Source: an uncultured Erythrobacter sp. (GTDB lineage Bacteria > Pseudomonadota > Alphaproteobacteria > Sphingomonadales > Sphingomonadaceae). From it: 64,000 nucleotides of DNA. The position numbers and the translations under genes are program-made. Where the stretch lies: assembly GCA_947498065.1 (NCBI GenBank), contig CANMIS010000002.1, positions 558,001-622,000 on the forward strand, in the 5' to 3' direction. The notes under the pieces are model-generated. The model ran no database searches. It was not told the DNA's origin and worked only from the letters and a program-made list of their open reading frames with translations. Shown here piece after piece: positions 9,335 through 17,094 of this stretch. Position 1 is the stretch's first letter. Each line of letters opens with the position of its first letter.

Positions 9335-11890
9335 CTAGGCATCGCTCACTCCAAGCACATGGCTGATATCTTCGCGGCCATAGGGCTTGCGCAAGAGCCC
9401 ATCTGCGCCAATTTCATCTAGCTGGTTTTCCATCTCGCCGTAGCCGGTTGCGAGCACAAACGGCACGCCAGCCTCGCGTAGGGCGGTGGCGACTGGTGCG
9501 CTGGATTCGGTGCCGAGGTTGAAATCGAGGATCGCGAAATCAGGGCGGCGCTTGTCCAGCTCTCGCATGGCGCCGTCGACGCTGCTTGCAACCGCGACAT
9601 GCTCCACGCCCAAGCGTTTGAGGCTTTCCTCAGTGTCGAGCGCGATGATCATGCTGTCCTCTACCAGCAGAACCGATTTGGGCAATTTCGCGAGCTGCGC
9701 CGCCTTGGCCGCCGCAATCTTGCGTTCCTCTTCGGTCACATATTCTTCCGCTTGGGCTTCGGCCTGAGCGATAAAGTGCGCTGGGATCAAAAACTTTGCT
9801 TCCAGGCCGGTGAGCTTGAAACGGACGTCGGCCTCGCCTTTTAGCTCGTAGGGGATCGAGCGCTCAATAATGGTCGAGCCAAACCCGCGCCGCGTTGGCG
9901 GCTTGACCGGCGGTCCGCCTTGCTCCTTCCAGTAGATTTCCAGATCGCCGCTTGTGGTCTGGTCGAGGTCAATCGACAGCTTGCCATGGCTGTCGCACAG
10001 GCTGCCATATTTGGCCGAATTGGTGACCAATTCATGCACCACCAGCGCCAGCACGGTGTAGGCTTCTGGCTTGATCAGGACTTCCTCGCCGTTCAGCATC
10101 AGCCGGTCGCGTTTCTCGTTGAGATAGGCCTGCAGCTCTGTCTTCAGCAAAGCGGACAGCGGCGCGGGCGCCCAATTTTCACGCGTGATATTGTCATGCG
10201 CGCTGGCCAGCGCGTTGATCCGGCCGCCAATAATATGGCTGAAATCAATGATGCTGCTGGCGTCATGTTGAGACTGGTTCACCAAACTGCGGATCAGATT
10301 GAGGATGTTGCGCACACGGTGATTGAGCTCTGAGATGAGCAGCTCTTGCTGTTCCTGCGCCCGGGTTCGCTCGCGCGCAACCTCGTCTGTCATGCGCAGG
10401 ACCACTTCGAGCAGCGTCACCCGCAGGCTTTCGGCGATTTGCAGCTCTGGCTCGGTCCACTCTTCGCTTGTGCCCTCAATCTCGCTGCGCCAAGCCGCAA
10501 AGCTGCCGCGCGGCTCCAAGCGTTCACCCTTTGCAGCTTTCGCCTTTTCGGGATCGCCCGCCCAGGTCACTATTCTTGTCAGAGGTTTGCGCCACAGCAC
10601 CAGAAAGTCCCGCGGCGCACGCGAGATCGGTAGGAACAGCGCCCCGCCGACCACATCCTGCAATTCCTTCGCGGCTGGAATTTCGTCTTTGAGCGTATGG
10701 GTGGAGATGATCGTGCTGATCGCCGCGCTGTTGAGCGCGGGCAGCAGCGAGCGAAACTGCTCTTCACTCGGCGCGATCCCGTTGAGGGTGTAGACCCCGT
10801 CAACCATCACGGATGAGCCATCATGCGGGATGACGTTCTTGAGCAGCTCGTGCAGCATCGGCAAATTCTGGCTGAGCGATGCGCCACCGGCCAAACGGAC
10901 CATCAATTGATCGTGCAAAGCCTGCCCGCGCTTGCGTACCTGATCCGCCTCATCGATCAGAATTCGGTCGAGCATTAGCGAGAACATTTGCGAGAACATC
11001 TCTCCCACTGTGCGGAGTGAGAATGCCGGCACGCGCGGCGAACAATGGTGGCCAGAGATCAGCCCCCACAGCTTGCCCTGCCGCACGATGGCAATCGAGA
11101 ATGAGGCATCCACGCCCATATTGACGAGATATTTCATGTGCATGCGCGAATGCGCGCGCAGAACGCTCATGGACAGATCGAGCGGTTCGCCTGTTACGGC
11201 CACCTCAGGCTCAATCGGCACTGGCTCTGCCTTAGTGTCGCTGATTATGCGGAAGCGATTGCGCCGGAACAGGTCGCGCGCCTGCTGAGGGATGTCGGCG
11301 CGCGGATACCTAAGCCCCAGGAATGGCTCAAGGTCGCTGCGCTTTTCCTCGGACACGACCTCGCCGCTGCCGTCATTGTGGAAGCGGTACACCATCACCC
11401 GGTCATAGCCGAGCATTTCGCGCACCAGCTTTGCCGCGTGGTCACACAGCGTTTGCACATCGCGCAGCGGCTCCAGTTTAGAGACAAGCGGCCCGATCAG
11501 CGCCAAGTGCTCGGTGTATTTATCAGCCTCGTGCCGTTCAAATTCGATAATGATCTTCGGGCCACTGGAGTGCAGCGCGATATCAAACAGCTCGCCGCCT
11601 GCGCTCAGGCGAACGCCAAACAGCCGCTCCACCTGATCGGCCTGTGTGACGCGGCCAATCCCGTCGCGCAGAATTTCAAGCGCGCGCGGCTGAAAAATCG
11701 CGGCAAGTTCTTCGCCTGGCTCCGGGTTCTTCTCAAGCCCCAAGAGCTCCGCACAATTGGCGGAGCGATGCGCAATGTACCAATCGGAATTGAGCGCGAT
11801 CAGCCCGCCAAAGGGCTGCACAGCGGCGATGTGGTGGATCGCCTCGCGGTCGCACTCGGTCAATTCCTGCTCAGTTGCGGAGAAGCTCAT
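9335..11890 (-). CDS. bphP: Bacteriophytochrome: PAS-GAF-PHY, HWE kinase, C-terminal receiver
   Basis: A red/far-red photoreceptor that binds biliverdin. The bilin-attachment Cys is residue 13 in LTECDREAIHHIAAVQPFG, matching the bacteriophytochrome position. The GAF domain carries the DIP motif (PRADIPQQAR), MHMKYLVNMG and GLISGHH, and the PHY tongue motif PRGSF is present. The output is an HWE-type histidine kinase (ELNHRVRN near residue 521, WKEQGGPPV further on) and a C-terminal receiver from about residue 735 (LLVEDSM, FAILDFNLG). HWE kinase plus receiver on one chain suggests intramolecular or hybrid signalling. Its ATG overlaps the heme oxygenase stop by ATGA, so pigment supply and receptor are co-translated. 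No photosynthesis genes are in this window. Confidence 0.95.
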   Translation of the reverse strand: MSFSATEQELTECDREAIHHIAAVQPFGGLIALNSDWYIAHRSANCAELLGLEKNPEPGEELAAIFQPRALEILRDGIGRVTQADQVERLFGVRLSAGGELFDIALHSSGPKIIIEFERHEADKYTEHLALIGPLVSKLEPLRDVQTLCDHAAKLVREMLGYDRVMVYRFHNDGSGEVVSEEKRSDLEPFLGLRYPRADIPQQARDLFRRNRFRIISDTKAEPVPIEPEVAVTGEPLDLSMSVLRAHSRMHMKYLVNMGVDASFSIAIVRQGKLWGLISGHHCSPRVPAFSLRTVGEMFSQMFSLMLDRILIDEADQVRKRGQALHDQLMVRLAGGASLSQNLPMLHELLKNVIPHDGSSVMVDGVYTLNGIAPSEEQFRSLLPALNSAAISTIISTHTLKDEIPAAKELQDVVGGALFLPISRAPRDFLVLWRKPLTRIVTWAGDPEKAKAAKGERLEPRGSFAAWRSEIEGTSEEWTEPELQIAESLRVTLLEVVLRMTDEVARERTRAQEQQELLISELNHRVRNILNLIRSLVNQSQHDASSIIDFSHIIGGRINALASAHDNITRENWAPAPLSALLKTELQAYLNEKRDRLMLNGEEVLIKPEAYTVLALVVHELVTNSAKYGSLCDSHGKLSIDLDQTTSGDLEIYWKEQGGPPVKPPTRRGFGSTIIERSIPYELKGEADVRFKLTGLEAKFLIPAHFIAQAEAQAEEYVTEEERKIAAAKAAQLAKLPKSVLLVEDSMIIALDTEESLKRLGVEHVAVASSVDGAMRELDKRRPDFAILDFNLGTESSAPVATALREAGVPFVLATGYGEMENQLDEIGADGLLRKPYGREDISHVLGVSDA

Positions 11891-12639
11891 ACTGGCTCTT
11901 TCGTCGTCTTGGGTGTTGCGCCAGCCTGGCGGCTCTCGCTGTCTTCGGAGGGTATCAGTGTATCATCGGTGGCAGCGTCATCGAGTATCGGGGGCGTTTC
12001 TGGGTCGCATGTCGGTACGTCGCTGTCTTGGTCCGGATTGGTCCCACTAGGCGGCTTCGCAACAGCGATGAAATGCGCAAATGTCGCTTGCGCGGCCTCA
12101 GTCGCCGCATTGGCCGCCTCTGCGCTGGTCGGTGCCTCTATCCCGGGCCGCATCGCGTTCCAAAAGGCGAGCATGGCGTCATCACCTAGAAATGCGCTCG
12201 GCCAATCCTCATGCCCATTGCGGCGAAGTTCGTGCAGGATCGCGCGGTTGCCCAAGGATGATCCAGCCAGCACCCAAGCGACGCCCAGAATGCTGGCCTT
12301 TGCATGAGGTCCAGCAATGTTGAGTTCGAAATTCGATGCCTTTGCAGGAAGCTCCACGCGCAGCGCAGCCAGATCGGTCGCGATTAAAGGCGATTGCGGG
12401 GGCGGGCAAAGCCCCTCGGGCGCGTGGGCATCCAGCCAATCTTCCACGGGGCGCCGCGCAGCATGTTGCAGGCTAAGAAAGGCGGCGTAGTGGGCAGTGG
12501 TGGTCCAGCCAGTGGCCGCGCGCATCGCCTCATCAAGCTGGTCGTGCGTGTGGGCCGTCGCCTCGCGCAGGATTGCCCGTAGATTTCTACTATCGCTAGG
12601 CTGCTCGATAACCAATGCTCCCCGTCGCAGCTGCGCCAT
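11887..12639 (-). CDS. bphO: Heme oxygenase (biliverdin supply for the phytochrome)
   Basis: Predicted biliverdin-forming heme oxygenase. The first ~190 residues fit the helical fold, with the proximal His region at REATAHTHDQLDEAM and a typical WTTTAHYAAFLSLQHAARRPVEDW helix pair. The last ~60 residues are a low-complexity acidic/Pro/Thr tail (DSDVPTCDPETPPILDD) that is not part of the usual ~200-residue fold. It is co-directional with and coupled to bphP, the standard context for BphO. The Shine-Dalgarno sequence is weak at the ATG used. About 150 bases upstream, before the next gene, hold the likely operon promoter, but I cannot pick its boxes confidently. Confidence 0.85.
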   Translation of the reverse strand: MAQLRRGALVIEQPSDSRNLRAILREATAHTHDQLDEAMRAATGWTTTAHYAAFLSLQHAARRPVEDWLDAHAPEGLCPPPQSPLIATDLAALRVELPAKASNFELNIAGPHAKASILGVAWVLAGSSLGNRAILHELRRNGHEDWPSAFLGDDAMLAFWNAMRPGIEAPTSAEAANAATEAAQATFAHFIAVAKPPSGTNPDQDSDVPTCDPETPPILDDAATDDTLIPSEDSESRQAGATPKTTKEPV

Positions 12640-12787
12640 TCACCATAAAATGGGCGCAGCGATCATGCTATTGGCAGGAAGTCATCATTGGCGCAAACAT
12701 GTAGCTTAAACGATCCATCCAATCTGGACCAAATAAAGCGCAGTTTTCACTTCGGTCTTATTAATTCAACTAAGTAAAAGTGCTGAT

Positions 12788-13090
12788 TTAGTGCTTTTCA
12801 AGCAGTCGACCGCCTTCTTTACGAACGGCTTTCTCAATTAACGGCTTAGCCATGCTCAAAATCATTGGCAATTCAAATTCAATGATTGCTTGCGTGTCTT
12901 CGATTTCTACAAAACCGGTGACGCTGTGGCCAAACACGCTGACTTGCAGGTCCATTCTGTCTTCATGCGGCCAGGACGTTTCGACCTCTGCCATGCCTTC
13001 AGGAAAGAACCCGCCAATTTCACCGGCATGTTCATGCATGCGGCGGCGAACCTCCTCGCGCCCCAATTCGTGCGGCAAGGCAATTCTCAT
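12788..13090 (-). CDS. Polyhydroxyalkanoic acid system family protein (PHA_gran_rgn type)
   Basis: A 100-residue cytosolic protein starting MRIALPHELGREEVRRRMHE and ending in a helix rich in Lys/Glu (AKPLIEKAVRKEGGRLLEKH). The N-terminal IALPHELGREEVRRR block and the FVEIEDTQAIIEFELP strand region match the small family annotated as polyhydroxyalkanoic acid system protein. Its biochemical role is poorly defined. Its ATG overlaps the stop of the XpaC-like gene (ATGA), making it the last gene of a telA-xpaC operon rather than part of a PHA cluster; no phaC or phasin is nearby. Confidence 0.75.
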   Translation of the reverse strand: MRIALPHELGREEVRRRMHEHAGEIGGFFPEGMAEVETSWPHEDRMDLQVSVFGHSVTGFVEIEDTQAIIEFELPMILSMAKPLIEKAVRKEGGRLLEKH

Positions 13091-13836
13091 TTTGGTGTGT
13101 CCTCTAGCGCTTCGGCCCCGCCATAACGGTATTCGAGATAGCGGTCCTTGATCGCGAGATCGTCAAGCGCGCCCTCGGCGAGGCGGCGGGTGACACGGTC
13201 CAGCTCGCCGCTGATCTTGCCCAGGCTATCAGCGAGGCGGTCATCAGCCGATTTGCCGACGTGATCTTCGCGGCGCAAATGCTCCGGGATCTTGCGGTAA
13301 TTGTCGATCGTCTCGGGGATGTACTCGCCTACCAATTCGCGCACTTCGGCAACGCTGGGGTGGGATTGATCAACCGTTTCCAATTGCAGCCCAAGTGCGT
13401 CCAATTGAACGCCGAGCTGATCGACCAGCGTCACCGCCGGTGCGGGCAAAGCCGGGCGCTGAGCCTCCAACCACAGCTCGGTGCGGGCGACCATCTGCTT
13501 TGGCTCTCCTTGCTTGAGCTCGGTGCGCTTGGGCACTTTGACCTTGGGGTATTGACTGAGCAGATAGAAGGCACCGAGGGAGGCGATAACTGCGGCTAGA
13601 AAGCCCATCGTGCCAAGCCCACCGATAACAGCGCCCAAGACGCCCAAACCGACCCATAGGGCGACGACCCCAAGAACCGCGTTGCGCAAGCGCTTTAGCC
13701 AATTGGTCTTCTTTATTCCCGCCGACCCCTTACCGATGGAATCGCCGGGCCGGTGCGTGCCGCCTTCGCGCTGCACTTGCAGGCTCTTGCCCGCCGCGCT
13801 CAGGATCTGGTCCGATTGTGTAGTGGTGTCTTGCAT
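13087..13836 (-). CDS. XpaC-like membrane protein (TelA partner)
   Basis: A 249-residue protein with a polar N-terminus, two adjacent hydrophobic helices around residues 48-90 (VLGVVALWVGLGVLG and GFLAAVIASLGAFYLL) and a long helical cytosolic C-terminus. The topology and its position directly after telA (a few bases apart) match the XpaC / '5-bromo-4-chloroindolyl phosphate hydrolysis' family, which commonly pairs with TelA. The family name reflects an old phenotype, not a known enzyme activity. The track begins at a TTG two codons upstream; the ATG at 13836 has AAGG upstream and is preferred. Assignment rests mainly on context and topology. Confidence 0.6.
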   Translation of the reverse strand: MQDTTTQSDQILSAAGKSLQVQREGGTHRPGDSIGKGSAGIKKTNWLKRLRNAVLGVVALWVGLGVLGAVIGGLGTMGFLAAVIASLGAFYLLSQYPKVKVPKRTELKQGEPKQMVARTELWLEAQRPALPAPAVTLVDQLGVQLDALGLQLETVDQSHPSVAEVRELVGEYIPETIDNYRKIPEHLRREDHVGKSADDRLADSLGKISGELDRVTRRLAEGALDDLAIKDRYLEYRYGGAEALEDTPK

Positions 13837-13844
13837 CGCCAACC

Positions 13845-15056
13845 TTAGCTATCGAGCGCCAGCAGTGACGGCTCAGAGGCGACCTTGGCTTCAGCCTGCG
13901 CTTGGCCCTCTGCGCGGGCGATATAGCCTTTCGACTTCTCGACCTCATCGGTCAGCACGGTGACGGTTTGCTTCATACTCGCCAGCGCCTTCACCTTGAA
14001 CTCGTCAACCTCATCCATCGTGTTATAGATGTTCTGGAACGCGCGCTGCAGCGTTTCCAGCGGAATAGTGCTGGAGGCGGCTTGCTCGTGGATTTGCCCG
14101 GTTTGCTCACGCAGCAGCGTGCTGGTGGAATCGATAATATCGCTGGTGGTCTGGTTGAGCGCAGTGATCTGGCCCAGCACAAGCCGCTGGTTGGTCATCG
14201 CCTGAGCCACCGTTACCGCCGTGCGCAATGCGCCCACGGTGGTGGTGCTGGCGCGGTCGACGCCTTTGACCAGCTCGACATTGTTCTTCTTCACCAGATC
14301 GAGGCTGAGATAGCCCTGAACGCTGACCGCCATTTGCGTCAGCAGATCCTGCGTGCGTTGGCGCACATAGAACAAAGCGCTTTCGCGCAGGGCTTTTGCC
14401 TTGGCGGGATCGGTCGCATCCAGCTCATCGGCTTTCGCCTCGAGCTTTTCGTCGAGCTTCTTGGCGATGTGGATCATCTGCTCCAGCTCGCCCATTGCCG
14501 CCCAGAGCTTTTGGCGCTCTACGTCAATCGCTGCATTGTCTTCGTGCAGCTCTTTCTTGCCAGAGGACAGCCGCTCCAGGATGGCTTGAATGTGACCCTG
14601 CGAGGAGGTGTAGCTGTCAAAATAGTTCTGCAGCTTATTGCCGAACGGGATGATGCCGAACAGTTTGCGCGGTGCCAGCAGCTTGCCCTTGCGGCCCGGA
14701 TCGAGGTCTTCGACGGTGCGGCGCAATTCCGCCAGATCGGCGCCAACTGTGCCGTCGCCGTCCATTGAGCGCACGGGGCGATCAAGGAAGCGGTTTGACA
14801 TTGCGGCGGCAGCGCGGATTTGCTCCTGCCCCATGCGGGTGATCTGATCGACCTTCTCGCCAAAGGCCGGTGAATTGGCATCCTCAGCGACGAGGTCCGT
14901 CACAAAGCCATCGACCTTCTCATCGAGCTTGGACTTCTTTTCCTCGTCCACTGGCACCAGGCCTGCGGCCTTTTCAGGCGCAACCGCTGGCACGGGGTCC
15001 GGCGGGCTCAATTCAAAATCGGTGGCCGTTTTGGTGGTGGTTTCCGTCGTATTCAT
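13845..15056 (-). CDS. telA: Toxic anion resistance protein TelA family
   Basis: A 403-residue, almost entirely alpha-helical protein of the TelA/KlaA family, linked to tellurite and other toxic-anion or envelope-stress tolerance. Visible family features are SDIIDSTSTLLREQTGQIHEQA-like helices, LVKKNNVELVKGVDRA and a central GALRTAVTVAQAM segment. No membrane helix or signal peptide is present. It is the first gene of a three-gene operon (telA, XpaC-like, PHA_gran_rgn-like) and is divergent from the DUF389 gene across a 262-bp region containing two dyads. The molecular mechanism of the family is unknown. Confidence 0.88.
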   Translation of the reverse strand: MNTTETTTKTATDFELSPPDPVPAVAPEKAAGLVPVDEEKKSKLDEKVDGFVTDLVAEDANSPAFGEKVDQITRMGQEQIRAAAAMSNRFLDRPVRSMDGDGTVGADLAELRRTVEDLDPGRKGKLLAPRKLFGIIPFGNKLQNYFDSYTSSQGHIQAILERLSSGKKELHEDNAAIDVERQKLWAAMGELEQMIHIAKKLDEKLEAKADELDATDPAKAKALRESALFYVRQRTQDLLTQMAVSVQGYLSLDLVKKNNVELVKGVDRASTTTVGALRTAVTVAQAMTNQRLVLGQITALNQTTSDIIDSTSTLLREQTGQIHEQAASSTIPLETLQRAFQNIYNTMDEVDEFKVKALASMKQTVTVLTDEVEKSKGYIARAEGQAQAEAKVASEPSLLALDS

Positions 15057-15137
15057 CGGGCTTCTTCAACTCCCTGAAGTCGTGGCTTACGCCAGCCTAA
15101 ATGCTGGTGGCAGCGGCTTGAACTGGCTGCATCTCTC

Positions 15138-15178
15138 TTACTGTATTAGTAATCTAAGACACACTATTCAAGATAGTG
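15138..15178. promoter_or_regulatory. Two adjacent dyads between telA and the DUF389 gene
   Basis: TTACT-N5-AGTAA (15138-15152) and CACTAT-N5-ATAGTG (15162-15178) are perfect inverted repeats in an AT-rich patch of an otherwise GC-rich divergent intergenic region. They could be regulator sites shared by both transcription units. No -35/-10 pair is convincing. Confidence 0.35.
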
Positions 15179-15318
15179 CCTTATCGCCGGGCATGCGTCC
15201 ATCCAAAAGCGCGTTGGCGATCCGGGTGCGGAAGGCGGCCTTTTGCAAGCATGCTTTTGTTTGCGCGCGTTTCCGCGTAACCGGATTGGCGTGAGCACAG
15301 AAAGACACGGATACAATC

Positions 15319-16953
15319 ATGAGCAATGATGGGGATCGCAAGGCGGACTTGGGCGAGGACCAGGATACCGCGCGCAATACAGGGCAGGGCTCGGCCATGG
15401 CGGCGGCCTCATCGGCTGCGGGCACGTCTGCGGCCTCCAAGGCGACCGGTCACCCCGATCCGATCCCGTCCAAATCCAGCTTTTCGCGCGTATTGTTCAG
15501 CTGGCGGCGCTGGTGGCTCGAAGACGTCGTGGGCACGGTTCAGCAATCGAGCGTGATTGAGAAGCGGCGCGAGGATTGCGCGCTGTCGGAACGCTATCTG
15601 TTTATGACCGCGATGAGCGGCGGGATCGCGATCCTTGGCCTGCTGCTGTCCTCACCAGCGGTTGTGATCGGCGCGATGTTGCTCTCCCCGTTGATGGGGC
15701 CGATTATGGGGCTCGGTTTTGCTCTGGCGATTGGCGACTATGAGTGGCTGAAGCAATCCGCGCGCAGCCTCGCCTGGGGCAGTGTGATGGCGGTGGCGCT
15801 GTGCGCGCTGATCGTGTTTTTCTCACCTATCCAGACAATCACGCCAGAGATCGCGGCGCGCACCCGGCCCAATCTATTTGACCTTATGGTCGCGCTGTTT
15901 TCTGCGCTCGCGGGCGCTTATGCGATGATCCGCGGGCGCGAGGGCACGATTGTCGGCGTGGCGATTGCGACCGCTTTGATGCCGCCGCTCGCGGTGGTTG
16001 GCTTTGGCTTGGCGACCACCAACTGGACGGTCTTCTCCGGCGCGCTGCTGCTCTATGTCACCAACCTTATCACGATTGCGCTGGTCGCCTGGGCGATGGC
16101 GCGCCTCTATGGCTTCCGCCACGCACTCAGCCAGCGGCAAACCTATTTTCAAAACCTGATGGTGGCGGTGGTCTTTATGGCTCTCGCGGTGCCGCTGGGC
16201 CTCTCGCTCAGCCAGATCGCGTGGGAGGCCAATGCTCAGCGGATCGTCCGCAGCGAGATCGTGGAGACCTTTGATGATCGCTCTCGCCTCAGCGAAATGG
16301 AGATTGAGTTTGGCGGCGAAGGGCTGGGCGTGAATGCCACCGTCCTAACGCCGCGCCTACGAGCCGATGCGGAGACCGATGTCGAGCGCGCTTTGATGAG
16401 CCGGCTCGGGCGCCCGGTCGAACTGACGCTGACGCAGTACCAAGTCGGCACCAGCGCCAGCGCGGCTGAAGAGGCTGAAATTTCCGCCACCCGCGCCAGC
16501 GAAGAGGCGGCCGCCAGCGCTCGCGCGGAAAACCTCGCTCAGCGATTGGCGCTGGTCGCGGGCGTTCCGGCGGAAGATGTCTTGGTTGACCGCACCCGGC
16601 GCAAGGCGATGGTGCGCTCGCAGCGGCTCGAAGGCGCGTCTTTATCCGCCTATCGCACGCTGGAGCAGCGGATTGCCGCGACTGAGCCGGAATGGACAAT
16701 CGAATTGCTGCCGCCAATGGGCCGCTTGCCGGACATTATCGAATTTGACGAAGGCGAGCCGACGGTCGCAGGCATGAATGCGCTGCTCGTCGCCGCATGG
16801 GCGGGGCAAAGGCTCGATGTGCCCGTGGTGATCACCGGCAATGCGGAAAACGCCGCTCGCACGGCAGAACTGATGGCAGAGAACGGGCTGCAGGCCCGCG
16901 TTGAGGCGAGCTCAGGTTCCGTACGCCCACGCTGGGCTGACTTGTCTGAGTAG
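15319..16953 (+). CDS. DUF389 integral membrane protein
   Basis: A 544-residue membrane protein. After a ~90-residue polar N-terminus comes the DUF389 core with several helices, including the signature SSPAVVIGAMLLSPLMGPIM and later TALMPPLAVVGFGLATTNW. The last ~230 residues are soluble and resemble a BON/OmpA-like periplasmic region (ELLPPMGRLPDIIEFDEGEP). The function of DUF389 proteins is not established. It is transcribed away from the telA operon and ends just before a hairpin repeat that may act as its terminator. The Shine-Dalgarno sequence is weak. Confidence 0.87.
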   Translation: MSNDGDRKADLGEDQDTARNTGQGSAMAAASSAAGTSAASKATGHPDPIPSKSSFSRVLFSWRRWWLEDVVGTVQQSSVIEKRREDCALSERYLFMTAMSGGIAILGLLLSSPAVVIGAMLLSPLMGPIMGLGFALAIGDYEWLKQSARSLAWGSVMAVALCALIVFFSPIQTITPEIAARTRPNLFDLMVALFSALAGAYAMIRGREGTIVGVAIATALMPPLAVVGFGLATTNWTVFSGALLLYVTNLITIALVAWAMARLYGFRHALSQRQTYFQNLMVAVVFMALAVPLGLSLSQIAWEANAQRIVRSEIVETFDDRSRLSEMEIEFGGEGLGVNATVLTPRLRADAETDVERALMSRLGRPVELTLTQYQVGTSASAAEEAEISATRASEEAAASARAENLAQRLALVAGVPAEDVLVDRTRRKAMVRSQRLEGASLSAYRTLEQRIAATEPEWTIELLPPMGRLPDIIEFDEGEPTVAGMNALLVAAWAGQRLDVPVVITGNAENAARTAELMAENGLQARVEASSGSVRPRWADLSE

Positions 16954-16977
16954 GTTTCTTTGTTGGGTTTGACCAAG

Positions 16978-17058
16978 GCCACCCGCTCCCTCCACCCTTC
17001 CACCCGGATCATACTCCGGTGTGACAATCCGGGTGGAAGGGTGGAGGGAGCGGGTGGC
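16978..17058. repeat. Dispersed long hairpin element, copy 1
   Basis: Two 32-bp arms are perfectly complementary (left arm starts GCCACCCGCTCCCTCCACCC, right arm ends GAGGGAGCGGGTGGC) around a 17-nt loop. It sits between the convergent ends of the DUF389 and FAAL genes. The arms share about 30 bases with two further hairpins at 39.4 and 40.7 kb, so this is one member of a repeat family. No poly-T follows on either strand. Confidence 0.9.
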
Positions 17059-17094
17059 TAGGAAGGTTTGAGCCGCAGCTCAAATTCCAACTAA

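Noticed and set aside
11138-12307. 389-residue plus-strand ORF opposite bphP/bphO
   Set aside because: Antisense shadow of two genes with clear domains; composition is that of a GC-rich complementary frame and it has no recognisable family.
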